Positions 9,649-19,828 of a DNA stretch of 64,000 nucleotides are shown one piece after another (within the stretch, counting starts at the first letter, position 1; every line of letters starts with the position of its first letter). The DNA lies in assembly GCA_018402665.1 (NCBI GenBank), contig JAGYIN010000003.1, positions 150,543 to 214,542 on the forward strand, written 5' to 3'. Under the pieces are notes generated by a model that worked only from the letters and a program-made list of their open reading frames with translations, was not told where the DNA came from and did not search any database. Source of the stretch: Schleiferiaceae bacterium (GTDB lineage: Bacteria > Bacteroidota > Bacteroidia > Flavobacteriales > Schleiferiaceae). Position numbers and translations under genes: made by a program.

Positions 9649-11427
9649 TTACTCTGCGTACAAAGCTTCGATCTGCTCTTCGTACTTCGCAAGTATCGGC
9701 TTGCGCTTAACTTTAAATGTAGGGGTCAAACAACCATTATCAACAGTGAATTCCTCCGTATCGATGATGATCTTTTTAACCTGCTCCCACTTTCCAAACC
9801 CTGCATTCGCACGCTCTACATCTTTCCAGACGCGATCACGCACCTGCTGGTTTTGCGCCATCTCTTCAATAGTAGTAAATTTGATGTCGTGGCGTGAGCA
9901 CCATTCTTTGACGCCGGGTTCATTTAAGATACAGATTGCGGATGGGAATTTGCGCCCTGATCCTATGACCATACTCTGTTCAATCAAATGCGATGCCTTT
10001 AGTTCGTTCTCAATCAACTGTGGTGCTACATATTTACCTCCAGAGGTCTTGAACATTTCTTTCTTACGGTCTGTGATACGAATGAAACCGTCTTCAATGA
10101 CTCCAATATCACCAGTGTGGAACCAATCGCCGGTCATCACCTCTGCGGTCAGTTCAGGCTGTTTGTAATAGCCCATCATGATGTTGGGGCCTTTTGCAAG
10201 GATCTCGCCATCCTCTGCAATCTTAACTTCAACACCATCAATCACTTTACCGACTGCGCCAATGCGCAGCATACCGGGTTGCGCCGTAGTATTCACGGAA
10301 ATCACTGGAGACGTTTCCGTCAGTCCGTAACCTTCGAGAATAGGCACGCCAATCCCATTGAAGAATCGCGCCAATCGCGGTTGCAAGGCTGCCGATCCCG
10401 AAGCGACAGCTTTGATCTCTGTCATCCCCAGCGCAGCACGGATCTTGCTGAAGACGAGCTTGTCCGCAATGCCTAATTTCCAATGATAGAAACCTCCATT
10501 TGCATGTTCCGGTTCCCATTGTAATGCAAGGCTAACGGCCCATTCAAAGATTTTAGTTTTTAGACCACCTGCACTGGTGCCATTCGCAACAATGCCGTCA
10601 AAGAACTTCTCTAAGAGACGAGGAACAGCGGTGAAAATAGTGGGCTGGCAGTAATTTAAATCGGCTTTAATGGTTTCAATAGACTCAGCAAAATAGATGC
10701 TGGCGCCATTGTACATATATAAGTATTGAATGAAACGCTCGAAGCTGTGGCAGACGGGTAGGAAGCTCAATGTTTTTGCTTCACCTTTAACAAGGCCCGG
10801 AATACGCGGTGAAGCTGCAATGACGTTGCTAACCACATTTTTGTGGCTTAGCATAACGCCTTTCGGTAGACCAGTGGTTCCTGAGGTATAAATAATTGTG
10901 GCAAGATCTTCTGGTTTTACAGCATCACGGGCTTTTTCAACTTCTGCTTGACGGGTTTGATCCGCACCTAGTTCCAACACTTCTGACCAGTGTTTCTTGC
11001 CCTCATAGTGCTCAAAGGTGAAGATCTTCTTCATGTGCTCGCATTTACCGAGAACGGCGGATACTTTATCGTAAAGCTCATCGTTAGAAACAAAACAGTA
11101 AATACTCTCACTGTGATTGAAGATGTACTCGTAATCTGCCTCGGTCATCGTAGGATAGATCGGTACATCTACGGCCCCAATTTGCAAAAGCGCGTGGTCC
11201 ATAATGTTCCATTCGCAACGGTTGTTGTGCGAGATCAGCGCAACCTTATCGCCATGTTTTACACCAAGCTCTAGTAATGCACGGCTCGTTTGGTCTACGG
11301 CTTCAATGAATTCTTTTGTACTGTAAGATTTCCATTCACCGCCAACCTTTGAAGTCATCATCAGCTTCATTGGGATGTGTTCCAACTGGTAATGGGGAAT
11401 GTCGAATAATCTAGTGGGTTGTTTCAT
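9649..11427 (-). CDS. long-chain acyl-CoA synthetase (AMP-forming)
   Basis: 592 residues. Activates fatty acids to acyl-CoA via an acyl-adenylate. The P-loop-like motif IIYTSGTTGLPKGVMLSH, the A5-type motif GYGLTETSP, and DWFHTGDIG and ITDRKKEMF near the C-terminus define the ANL adenylating superfamily; overall it follows the bacterial ACSL/FAA1 pattern. No membrane segment. Monocistronic with its own terminator. Chain-length preference cannot be read. Confidence 0.93.
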   Translation of the reverse strand: MKQPTRLFDIPHYQLEHIPMKLMMTSKVGGEWKSYSTKEFIEAVDQTSRALLELGVKHGDKVALISHNNRCEWNIMDHALLQIGAVDVPIYPTMTEADYEYIFNHSESIYCFVSNDELYDKVSAVLGKCEHMKKIFTFEHYEGKKHWSEVLELGADQTRQAEVEKARDAVKPEDLATIIYTSGTTGLPKGVMLSHKNVVSNVIAASPRIPGLVKGEAKTLSFLPVCHSFERFIQYLYMYNGASIYFAESIETIKADLNYCQPTIFTAVPRLLEKFFDGIVANGTSAGGLKTKIFEWAVSLALQWEPEHANGGFYHWKLGIADKLVFSKIRAALGMTEIKAVASGSAALQPRLARFFNGIGVPILEGYGLTETSPVISVNTTAQPGMLRIGAVGKVIDGVEVKIAEDGEILAKGPNIMMGYYKQPELTAEVMTGDWFHTGDIGVIEDGFIRITDRKKEMFKTSGGKYVAPQLIENELKASHLIEQSMVIGSGRKFPSAICILNEPGVKEWCSRHDIKFTTIEEMAQNQQVRDRVWKDVERANAGFGKWEQVKKIIIDTEEFTVDNGCLTPTFKVKRKPILAKYEEQIEALYAE

Positions 11428-11485
11428 GGTTTTATTCTCTTGAAAAATGTGTGTTTTTGCGAAGGTTCAATATAGCAAAAATGTA

Positions 11486-13150
11486 CTATTGACCTTTAAA
11501 GGAATTGCGATCATACAGCACCTCACCGCCAACTATAGTTTTGACCACACGGGTGCTTTCACGCAGGTCAGGGGAGTAGTTCAAAAGATCTGTAGTTAAG
11601 ACGGTGAAATTGGCTTGTTGACCTAAGGCAATGCTTCCGTAAGCCTCTTCGCCAAAAGCACTATAGGCGGCGCCAGAGGTCATTGCGTAAATGGCCATTC
11701 CTGGGCTAACGGTTTGATCGGGTAAAAATCCGCCCTCAGGCCAATGGTTCTTGTTCTGGCGGGTGGTTGCCGCGAAGAAAGTGGCTAAGGGGTCGATGTG
11801 TTCGATCGGAAAATCGGTCCCAAAGGCGACCCTTTCATTCGAAGCATTAAAAATTCTTCGGTAGCTGTATGCGTGTTGAATACGGTGTGGCCCCAGGCGA
11901 TCTTCGGCCCAATACATGTCGCTTGTCGCGTGCGTCGGCTGTACGGAAGCTATGATGTTCGGATGCGCATAATAAACACTGTCTTCTGGGGTCATGATTT
12001 GCGCATGTTCCACCCTGAATCTTAGGTCTGCAATGGTGTCCAATTGGCTGAAACTCTCTAATAAAACGTGGTGTGCGCTATCTCCAATAGCATGAACACA
12101 AAGCTGCCATCCGTTTTCAACGCATCGCTCGCGCAATCCATCGAGTTGTCTCGGACTCAGAAGTGGTAGACCGTAATGATCCGGTAAGTCATGGTAAGGG
12201 TCACGCAGTAAAGCGCCTCTTGAACCTAAGGCACCATCGAGATAGGCTTTGACACTTTTTACTCTAAGAAGCGGTTTTTCGATAGGACCGTTTGACTCGA
12301 AATATGCCAAGTCTTCTTCATTGTTGCTGATCATTGCATTTACAAAAAGATGGAATTGCCCCTCTTCTTGCAATGAGTCTAATAAAAGGATTTGGCTCGC
12401 TGTAAGTCCTGCATCAGTCATCGCCGTGAGTCCATATTTCACTAAACTGTCTTGTGCTTGAAGCAATGCTGCACGCCAATACCTGTTGGTTAGTTTTGGT
12501 AAAGTGACTAAAGATGCTGCATGATCCACAAGCACGCCGTCAAGAATTTGTCCGCCTTCAATGGCTGTACTGGACGAAATGGAAAAAGTGTCGAGCACGG
12601 TCTGATTGACCCAAGCTGCATGTCCGTCAATACGAGTGAGGCAGATGAGTTTATTTGAAAATTCAGCGAGGTCTTTGGCCATTGGGAATTCTTGCGGTGT
12701 CCAATCGTTTTGGTCCCAGCCGCGACCGATGATCCAACGTTCGTTGGGATGTCGCTCAACGTATGCTTTGATGCGCTCAATACACTCCTGTTTCGATGAG
12801 GCACCGATCAGGTTTACGGTACTTAAGGTTCGTGCATACCCAAATAGGTGTCCGTGTGCATCAATGAATCCGGGGTAGAGGTGTTGCCCTTCTAAGGACA
12901 GGGTCTCTTTCGCTTTCGGAAGTGTCTTGCCTCGACTGTGGTCCAGTATCGAAGTGATTTTACCGTCCTTGATTCCGATGGAATATTGTGGCTGTTCAGC
13001 GTCACTTTTTGGTGTATTGTAAGGGGTGTGCAATTCGAAGTTCGTTAACAACAGATCAAATTCCTCGGCTGGGGTACAATTGCTCAGTGAGAAGATGAAG
13101 AGAAGGTTATAAACAACAAATCGGACAAAAGTGTGGGAAAGATTGCGCAT
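11486..13150 (-). CDS. amidohydrolase (YtcJ-like) lipoprotein
   Basis: About 554 residues. It starts MRNLSHTF; a TTG three codons upstream is less likely. The lipobox FSLSNC near residue 25 predicts a lipid-anchored envelope enzyme, unusual for an otherwise cytoplasmic family. The metal-dependent hydrolase core is clear: YPGFIDAHGHLFG (first metal ligands), HAIGDSAHH, and EHAQIM; the family (Amidohydro_3) includes N-substituted formamide deformylases and exoenzymes. Substrate unknown. Divergent from purL. Confidence 0.87.
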   Translation of the reverse strand: MRNLSHTFVRFVVYNLLFIFSLSNCTPAEEFDLLLTNFELHTPYNTPKSDAEQPQYSIGIKDGKITSILDHSRGKTLPKAKETLSLEGQHLYPGFIDAHGHLFGYARTLSTVNLIGASSKQECIERIKAYVERHPNERWIIGRGWDQNDWTPQEFPMAKDLAEFSNKLICLTRIDGHAAWVNQTVLDTFSISSSTAIEGGQILDGVLVDHAASLVTLPKLTNRYWRAALLQAQDSLVKYGLTAMTDAGLTASQILLLDSLQEEGQFHLFVNAMISNNEEDLAYFESNGPIEKPLLRVKSVKAYLDGALGSRGALLRDPYHDLPDHYGLPLLSPRQLDGLRERCVENGWQLCVHAIGDSAHHVLLESFSQLDTIADLRFRVEHAQIMTPEDSVYYAHPNIIASVQPTHATSDMYWAEDRLGPHRIQHAYSYRRIFNASNERVAFGTDFPIEHIDPLATFFAATTRQNKNHWPEGGFLPDQTVSPGMAIYAMTSGAAYSAFGEEAYGSIALGQQANFTVLTTDLLNYSPDLRESTRVVKTIVGGEVLYDRNSFKGQ

Positions 13151-13180
13151 AGAATACAAATGAGTTGGTACAAGAATACC

Positions 13181-13188
13181 TAAATTTG
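13181..13188 (+). promoter_or_regulatory. -7 box of the purL promoter
   Basis: TAAATTTG matches TAnnTTTG 19 bases before the ATG at 13207. It also argues against a start at 13165, which would lie upstream of the transcript. Confidence 0.6.
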
Positions 13189-13206
13189 CTCAAATTCTTT
13201 TCAATA

Positions 13207-15435
13207 ATGAACAGCACTGCCGTAGCCACTTTAGAACAGGCTCAAGAAATGGGCCTCCGCCCCGAAGAGTTTGATAAAATCAAAGAGATTTTAGGACGCA
13301 ACCCCAACTACCTGGAACTTTCTGTTTATGGTGTCATGTGGAGTGAGCACTGTTCTTATAAAAACTCCATCGTTTGGTTGAAAAAACTTCCAAAAAAAGG
13401 CCCTCACATGCTTGTAGAAGCAGGAGAGGAAAATGCCGGTTTGGTGGACATAGGTGATGGATTAGCGTGTTGTTTTAAAATCGAATCACACAATCATCCT
13501 TCTGCAGTAGAGCCGTATCAAGGTGCTGCAACTGGAGTAGGCGGAATTAACCGCGATATCTTTACCATGGGTGCGCGCCCTATAGCGCAACTGAATTCAT
13601 TGCGTTTTGGGAAGCCTACAGAGGACCGTACGAAATGGTTAGTGAAAGGGGTGAGTAAAGGTATCGGAGATTATGGAAATGCCTTTGGTATTCCCATTGT
13701 CGGCGGCGAAGTCTACTTTGACGAATGTTACCATCAAAATCCATTAGTGAATGCCTTCTCCGCAGGTATTGTTGAGGTAGGCAAGCAAATTTCCGCGACT
13801 TCTTCGGGTGTCGGTAACCCTGTGTTTATTGTGGGTTCTGCTACTGGAAAAGACGGTATTCACGGTGCTTCTTTTGCTTCAAAGGATCTCGATGAAGATT
13901 CGGCTGAAGACATCCCTTCTGTACAGGTTGGTGATCCTTTCCAAGAAAAATTGCTCTTAGAAGCAACCATGGAATTGGCAACTACAGATGCTGTAGTGGG
14001 CATGCAAGATATGGGAGCCGCAGGGATTACCTGTTCTTCCTGTGAAATGTCAGCGGCTGGAGAGCACGGTATGGATATTTGGTTAGATAAAGTACCGCTT
14101 CGTCAAAATATGGAGCCTTGGGAAATCTTATTGTCTGAATCGCAGGAGCGTATGCTGATTGTGGTGGAAAAAGGAAAAGAGCAGAAAGTGCTTGATATTT
14201 TTGACAAATGGGATTTAGAGTGTGAAGAGATAGGTGTAGTTACTGAAGGAGGAACGGTGAATTACTATTGGGATGGCGAGCTCATGGGTACTGTCCCGGC
14301 AGAAAGTGCTGTTTTAGGTGGTGGTGCACCGGTTTACCACAGAGAATGGTCGGAGCCTCCGTACTACCAAGAATTTAAAAAGTTTGACATCAACACAGTT
14401 GAGGAGCCTGTAGATTTGAAATCGATTGCGACGAAAATGGTGGCGCTTCCAAACATTGCTTCAAAACGCTTTATTTACGAGCAGTACGATAGTATGGTTG
14501 GTACCCGAAACATGGGGACTAATGATCCTTCAGATGCGGGTGTCGTAAACATAAAAGGCACGGACAAGGCGCTTGCAATGAGCGTGGATTGTAACAGTAG
14601 GTTTGTAAATGCAGATCCTGAAGTTGGATGTGCTATGGCCGTTTCTGAAGCAGCGAGAAACATTACTTGCTCAGGCGGTATTCCATCTGCAGTGACGAAT
14701 TGTTTGAACTTTGGGAACCCCTATAACCCTGAGGTGTACTGGCAGTTCGTAGGTTCAATCAAAGGAATGAGCGCGGCTTGTGAAAAATTTGAAACGCCAG
14801 TAACTGGAGGGAACGTTAGTTTTTACAACCAGACGCAGATCGGAGATAAAATTGAGCCGGTATTCCCTACACCTACCATAGGGATGATCGGTGTGGTCGA
14901 GGATAAAAAGTTCATTACCACGCTAAGCTACAAGGCTAAGGGTGATTTGATTTTTATGATTGGTGCGAACCGCGATGATATTTCTTCATCACAGTATTTG
15001 GTTAACATCCACGGCATATTGAACAGTTCTACTCCGCACTTTGACCTAGAAGAAGAGTACGCGAATCAGAAGCAAGTACAGATGTTGATTCGTGAAGGAG
15101 TTCTGAATAGTGCTCACGATTTAAGTGAAGGCGGACTTTGGGTAGGCTTACTAGAGAAAGGCTTCGCTTCTGGGCTAGGATTTGATATTACATTGCCTGC
15201 GGAGTATAGAAAAGATGCAGTGCTCTTTGGCGAGGCTGCCTCGAGAATTCTAGTAACGGTAAGTGAAGAAAATAAAGATCAGTTTATCGACTTAATGATG
15301 CTCAATGGCTGTGACTTTGATCTTCTGGGTCATGTTACTAAAGGAAGCATACGCGTTGATGACGAAGATTGGGGTAACGTAAGTGACTTCCAAAATATTT
15401 ACGATAATGCACTTGGAACTATATTGAGTGCATAA
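13207..15435 (+). CDS. purL: phosphoribosylformylglycinamidine synthase II (small PurL)
   Basis: Makes FGAM from FGAR, glutamine-derived ammonia and ATP in de novo purine synthesis. 742 residues, so it is the small, Bacillus-type PurL that needs separate PurS and PurQ, not the ~1300-residue fused enzyme. Seen: SVYGVMWSEHCSYKNS, CFKIESHNHPSAVEPY, GGEVYFDECYH, DMGAAGITCSSCEMS and a second AIR-synthase-like repeat with NCLNFGNP and TGGNVSFYNQ. No purS or purQ lies beside it in this window. Single gene closed by a hairpin. Confidence 0.97.
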   Translation: MNSTAVATLEQAQEMGLRPEEFDKIKEILGRNPNYLELSVYGVMWSEHCSYKNSIVWLKKLPKKGPHMLVEAGEENAGLVDIGDGLACCFKIESHNHPSAVEPYQGAATGVGGINRDIFTMGARPIAQLNSLRFGKPTEDRTKWLVKGVSKGIGDYGNAFGIPIVGGEVYFDECYHQNPLVNAFSAGIVEVGKQISATSSGVGNPVFIVGSATGKDGIHGASFASKDLDEDSAEDIPSVQVGDPFQEKLLLEATMELATTDAVVGMQDMGAAGITCSSCEMSAAGEHGMDIWLDKVPLRQNMEPWEILLSESQERMLIVVEKGKEQKVLDIFDKWDLECEEIGVVTEGGTVNYYWDGELMGTVPAESAVLGGGAPVYHREWSEPPYYQEFKKFDINTVEEPVDLKSIATKMVALPNIASKRFIYEQYDSMVGTRNMGTNDPSDAGVVNIKGTDKALAMSVDCNSRFVNADPEVGCAMAVSEAARNITCSGGIPSAVTNCLNFGNPYNPEVYWQFVGSIKGMSAACEKFETPVTGGNVSFYNQTQIGDKIEPVFPTPTIGMIGVVEDKKFITTLSYKAKGDLIFMIGANRDDISSSQYLVNIHGILNSSTPHFDLEEEYANQKQVQMLIREGVLNSAHDLSEGGLWVGLLEKGFASGLGFDITLPAEYRKDAVLFGEAASRILVTVSEENKDQFIDLMMLNGCDFDLLGHVTKGSIRVDDEDWGNVSDFQNIYDNALGTILSA

Positions 15436-15461
15436 ATCGAATTTTTTGATTAAAATTTTGG

Positions 15462-15495
15462 ACGGCCTTTACGAGAGTAGAGGCCGTTTTCTTTG
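15462..15495 (+). terminator. terminator after purL
   Basis: ACGGCCT/AGGCCGT stem with a 12-base loop, then TTTTCTTT. Confidence 0.7.
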
Positions 15496-15498
15496 AAA

Positions 15499-16383
15499 TT
15501 AAATTTCAATAACGAAGCCAGAGTGAACCAGAGGTTGGATTCTGTTTTTAATAAGCACTCTTGAGTGTTGAGTTAATTCGATTGAAAACCATAGATTTTC
15601 ATATAATCGTACTCTCATTCTTTCAGATAGATGTAGACTGTGAAACTTGGTATTTGCCTGAAGGCTTAAAGAAGCTCCGAAATAGGTGTCAAAACTAATA
15701 TCATTAGATGCATCTGTGGAGTAAACAGCAGATACACATTGCATATCCATACTCTGCGCAACATTGAATAAATAACCTAAGTCAGTATATCCTCTTAAAT
15801 CAATGCCGAAATCGTCTTTAAAGTAATAGCTGATACCTCCCATTGTGTAATGACTACCAAAAGCAAATGTGGTAAGCGTGTTACGATTTTTTGAACGTTG
15901 ATATTTTGCTATGCCATTGTTTCTACCGGTCGCCGGAATTCCATATTTCAGTCCAAATTGTAATGAATGAATGTTTTGGTCTTTCCACCGATCAGGAAAA
16001 ACATGCATATAACTTGCGGTTAAACTAAGATTTTCGATTACATAGCGCTCGTATTGAAGTGATGGAGCAATGTCAAAAAATAGGTTATGGGAGAATTGAG
16101 TAAATAATCCTAGTCCCAGATGAATATGCGATTGTCTATCAATAGAAATCCTTTTTGTCATTCCTAGCCATTGATTCTGAGATTTGGAACTGTCAATGAG
16201 TGATGAGAATTGATAAACTTTTAATGCACTATTCGAACGAAAGTCCAAAGAAGTACCAAAACTGGCAAATGGGTAACCTCCACTAAGTTCTAGATTCAAT
16301 TTTGGACTCTCTTGCTTTCTGAAATTCTGAGCAAAAGAAATATAAGGGCATACTAAAAGCGCTATAATGATTATTTTTTTCAC
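15499..16383 (-). CDS. exported protein of unknown function, barrel-like
   Basis: 294 residues with a clear signal peptide (MKKIIIIALLVCPYISFAQ). The mature part has many alternating hydrophobic/aromatic strands (SLQFGLKYGIP, LRGYTDLGYLF, LWFSIELTQHSRVLI) and ends in a hydrophobic strand, GFVIEI, consistent with a small outer-membrane barrel. I recognise no family. Its base composition is more AT-rich than neighbouring genes, which may hint at recent acquisition. Sits between purL (convergent) and the histone-deacetylase-fold gene. Confidence 0.7.
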   Translation of the reverse strand: MKKIIIIALLVCPYISFAQNFRKQESPKLNLELSGGYPFASFGTSLDFRSNSALKVYQFSSLIDSSKSQNQWLGMTKRISIDRQSHIHLGLGLFTQFSHNLFFDIAPSLQYERYVIENLSLTASYMHVFPDRWKDQNIHSLQFGLKYGIPATGRNNGIAKYQRSKNRNTLTTFAFGSHYTMGGISYYFKDDFGIDLRGYTDLGYLFNVAQSMDMQCVSAVYSTDASNDISFDTYFGASLSLQANTKFHSLHLSERMRVRLYENLWFSIELTQHSRVLIKNRIQPLVHSGFVIEI

Positions 16384-16438
16384 GAAAAGCTTATAGTTTT
16401 AGGTGAAATTAAATAAATAGTTCAAACACAAGAGAGTA

Positions 16439-17341
16439 TTATTGGTAATAATTCATGCAAACACGAAAGGTATTCGCATGTGCTTCAATAATGGTTTTGA
16501 TATCGGGGCTGTAGCCTCCGCCCATGTTGATGACTAGAGGGATAGCACGATCGTAACAACGCGAGATTACAGCAATATCGCGGTCTTTACAACCGTGGAG
16601 TGTAAGTCCCATGCGCCCGAGTTTATCACTTTCAAGTACATCTACGCCACTTTGAAAGAATACCAACTCTGGTTGGACCTTTTCGAAGAGTTCATCCAGC
16701 GTTTCGTTCAATAGCCGGAGGTAGGTCTTGTCCTCAATGTAATCGGGTAGGGGTAGGTCTAAATCACTGGATTCTTTAAGGTACGGGTAGTTTTTTTCAC
16801 CGTGCATCGAGAATGTGAAAATTCGTGAGTCATCAGCGGCCATGGCAGCTGTGCCATTGCCTTGATGTACGTCGAGGTCAACGACCAAAATGCGAGTGAT
16901 GCCGCTGTGATCCAATGCGTGGTGCGCTGCGAGCATGATGTCATTGAGCATGCAAAAACCTTCTCCACGATCGTAAAAAGCATGGTGCGTACCGCCCGCT
17001 ATATTTAAGGAACAACCGTATTCAATAGCAAATAAGGTATTATCGATGGTGCCTTGTCCTATGGTTCGTTCGCGTTCAATAAGTTGGGCGCTCCAAGGAA
17101 AACCAATTTTACGCTGGGCCTTTCCATCAATACTTCCATCCAGTAAACTTTGAAAGTAGTCCGGACAGTGCGTGCGCAGGATTTGTGTTTCTGAGGCAAG
17201 ATCTGGGGCAAAGAAGTTTTCCTTTGTCAAGGTGCCTTCGTACAACAATTGCTGAGGCAAAAGGCTGTATTTGGACATAGGAAACCTGTGGTTGTCCGGT
17301 AATTGATGATGGTAAATGGGCGCCCAGGCGACTTTTATCAT
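16439..17341 (-). CDS. histone deacetylase-fold hydrolase (AcuC-like)
   Basis: 300 residues. The Zn-dependent deacetylase superfamily is plain: GGTHHAFYDRGEGFC, VVDLDVHQGNGTA (metal-binding Asp and His) and FFQSGVDVLESDKLGRMGL. Bacterial members act on acetylated small molecules (polyamines, acetoin pathway) or proteins; the substrate here is unknown. Its ATG follows the pheT stop with a single base between (TAA-C-ATG), so it is co-transcribed with pheT. Confidence 0.92.
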   Translation of the reverse strand: MIKVAWAPIYHHQLPDNHRFPMSKYSLLPQQLLYEGTLTKENFFAPDLASETQILRTHCPDYFQSLLDGSIDGKAQRKIGFPWSAQLIERERTIGQGTIDNTLFAIEYGCSLNIAGGTHHAFYDRGEGFCMLNDIMLAAHHALDHSGITRILVVDLDVHQGNGTAAMAADDSRIFTFSMHGEKNYPYLKESSDLDLPLPDYIEDKTYLRLLNETLDELFEKVQPELVFFQSGVDVLESDKLGRMGLTLHGCKDRDIAVISRCYDRAIPLVINMGGGYSPDIKTIIEAHANTFRVCMNYYQ

Positions 17342-17342
17342 G

Positions 17343-19760
17343 TTAGTGCCGCAACACAGCGCCGGTACGTTTGTTCAGTTGGTCTAAAATGCGTTGAACC
17401 GTTTTATCTACCGCTTTATCGTTGAGTGTTTTGTTCGCATCCTGGAAGATCATGCCTACCGCATAACTTTTCTTATCTGCGGGGAGTTTATCGCCTTCAT
17501 ACACATCAAAAAGAAATGCATTAGTCAATAGACCTTTGCCGACTTGCATAATGCAATCTTCTATATTTTGATACTGCTCAGAACGGTCAACCAATAAGGC
17601 TAAATCACGTCGAACAGATGGAAATTTAGGTAAGCTTTTGAAGAGCGAGGCGCCACGTTGCAGTGTAAGTTGCTTGCACTGTTCCCAGTTGATGCTTGCA
17701 TGCACAACGGCATCTTTAATGTCAAAATGTTTTAGAACGGCCGGATGGACGGTACCTAAATAGCCGACTGTGCTTTTTCCTGATTTTAAAGCTACATATT
17801 CGCCATACAGTGAATGCTGTTGAGCGGTAAAGGTTGCCGGCAGTCCCAATCGGTCAAACAGCCCTTCAAGCAGTCCTTTCATCCAGAAGTAATCATTCTT
17901 TTGACGGGTAGAATTCCAATAGTTTTCACCCTGAGCACCGGCAGCGAAAAGGTCTAGTTGCGTATTCTCGTAATAGCCGTTTGCTCCTTTTCCGTAGGTT
18001 TTTCCGCGTTCGAAGAATCGTAAGTTCGGCTGCTGTCGCTTTTGGTTAAAACTTATGGCTTGCAGACCTCCAAAAAGTAAATTATTACGCATCACGTTCA
18101 GATCAAGGCTCAATGGATTGAGCATTTCAATGAGGGATGAGGAAACTTCAGGCAGGAGTGTGGTATAGTCCGTTCCTTTCGCAAGGCTGTTGTTCATGAT
18201 TTCATAGAAGCCATTTCCGGTCAATTGATCCAGAACGCTACGCTCGATTTTTTCCGGACGAGGATCGTGGGCTGCAACGCTTATGCGCATTTGATTTGGT
18301 ACGGGAACTTCATTGAAGCCATAGATTCGCAGTAACTCTTCCGCCACATCTACATCGCGAGTGACGTCCACTCTATAGCTTGGTACTGAAACCGACCATA
18401 AATCACCTTCGACGCTCTTGATTTCAAAATCGAGGAGCTCAAGGATTTGAGTCATTTTCGCCGCGTCCAATTCGACGCCGATAAGTTTCAAAACTTTTGT
18501 TCGGCTGAAGGCAATTTCAATACGCGGGAATTCTTGCTGACCCTTTTGATCTCGAGCACTGGCTGTTCCTCCTGTTAATTCGCAAAGCAATGCAACGGCA
18601 TAGGCGTGTGCATCAATGGTTGCATTGGGATCAACGCCTCTTTCATAGCGGTAACTGGCATCTGAATTTATCGCATGACGTTTGGCTGTTTTTCGAACGC
18701 GAACGCTGTCGAAATAGGCACCTTCGAGGTAAATATTCTTTGTGGTTTCCGTTACGCCGCTATTTGCTCCACCCAGGACTCCTGCGATGCATAAGGGTTT
18801 CGAGGCGTCGGCAATAATGCAATCTTGCGGGTCCAATTCACGTTCCACTTCGTCTAGCGTAATGAGTTGTTCTCCCGCTTTCGCTTGACGAACGATCACG
18901 GTATCACCGTCTATAGTATCCGCATCAAATGCGTGTAAAGGGTGTCCGAAGGTGTGCAGTACAAAATTGGTACAATCAACCGCATTGTTTTTTGGTGTAA
19001 GACCAATTGCTATGAGGTGCTCCTTCAACCAATCCGGGCTCTCTTTAATAGTGACGTTCGAAATATAGGTTCCGTTATACGCTGGGCAACCGCTTTCATC
19101 TTCAATACGTAAGGCGATCGGGTTAACGACTGTTTCTGAGGCGGTTAGCTGAGGCAGCTCCAGGTCTGGAGCATGCATTCCTTTTGTAACCATCGCTGCA
19201 CGTAAATCGCGGGCGACACCGATGTGTCCCATGGCATCTGTCCGGTTTGGGGTTAAGCCAATTTCGAAAACGAAATCACTTTCAACATCAAAAATGGTAC
19301 TGCAGGGGGTTCCGGGTTTTAGCGCCGCATCGAGCACCAAAATGCCGTCATGGCCGCTGCCTAATCCCAATTCATCTTCCGCACAAATCATCCCTAGACT
19401 CTCTTCGCCGCGGATTTTCCCTTTTTTAACATTCAATTCTTCACCGCCAGGATATAATGTGGTGCCAACAGTTGCAACAGGAACTTTTTGCCCGGCAGCA
19501 ACGTTCGGCGCGCCACAAACAATTTGAACGGCTTCCTCCGCTCCAATATCAACGGTTGTAATACGCAGTCGATCTGCATTGGGATGTTGCTCGCAGGTAA
19601 GCACTTCTCCGACCACAACCCCACGTAGTCCACCAGGAATGGTTTCCACTTCTTCCAAGCCTTCAACTTCTAGGCCGGTATCAGTCAATAATTCACAGAC
19701 GAGCTCCGGGTTGAGATCTATGGGTAAATAACGCTTAAGCCAGCGGTACGAAATCTTCAT
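17343..19760 (-). CDS. pheT: phenylalanyl-tRNA synthetase beta subunit
   Basis: 805 residues, full length. With PheS (not in the window) it forms the alpha2-beta2 enzyme charging tRNA-Phe. Domain order as expected: N-terminal OB-fold tRNA-binding domain (VVVGEVLTCEQHPNADRLR at about 47-65), B3/4 editing domain (NAVDCTNFVLH), B5, core, and the C-terminal ferredoxin-like anticodon-binding domain (SLPKFPSVRRDLALLVD). First gene of a pheT-hydrolase pair. Confidence 0.97.
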   Translation of the reverse strand: MKISYRWLKRYLPIDLNPELVCELLTDTGLEVEGLEEVETIPGGLRGVVVGEVLTCEQHPNADRLRITTVDIGAEEAVQIVCGAPNVAAGQKVPVATVGTTLYPGGEELNVKKGKIRGEESLGMICAEDELGLGSGHDGILVLDAALKPGTPCSTIFDVESDFVFEIGLTPNRTDAMGHIGVARDLRAAMVTKGMHAPDLELPQLTASETVVNPIALRIEDESGCPAYNGTYISNVTIKESPDWLKEHLIAIGLTPKNNAVDCTNFVLHTFGHPLHAFDADTIDGDTVIVRQAKAGEQLITLDEVERELDPQDCIIADASKPLCIAGVLGGANSGVTETTKNIYLEGAYFDSVRVRKTAKRHAINSDASYRYERGVDPNATIDAHAYAVALLCELTGGTASARDQKGQQEFPRIEIAFSRTKVLKLIGVELDAAKMTQILELLDFEIKSVEGDLWSVSVPSYRVDVTRDVDVAEELLRIYGFNEVPVPNQMRISVAAHDPRPEKIERSVLDQLTGNGFYEIMNNSLAKGTDYTTLLPEVSSSLIEMLNPLSLDLNVMRNNLLFGGLQAISFNQKRQQPNLRFFERGKTYGKGANGYYENTQLDLFAAGAQGENYWNSTRQKNDYFWMKGLLEGLFDRLGLPATFTAQQHSLYGEYVALKSGKSTVGYLGTVHPAVLKHFDIKDAVVHASINWEQCKQLTLQRGASLFKSLPKFPSVRRDLALLVDRSEQYQNIEDCIMQVGKGLLTNAFLFDVYEGDKLPADKKSYAVGMIFQDANKTLNDKAVDKTVQRILDQLNKRTGAVLRH

Positions 19761-19782
19761 TGAGTCAAAATTGATTGAACGT

Positions 19783-19790
19783 CAAAGTTA
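19783..19790 (-). promoter_or_regulatory. -7 box of the pheT promoter
   Basis: TAACTTTG on the minus strand, with TTG about 18 bases upstream, and 22 bases before the pheT ATG. Confidence 0.6.
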
Positions 19791-19828
19791 CACTTTGCAG
19801 GACAATCGCAAAGGCTTTTTCGTCTGAA

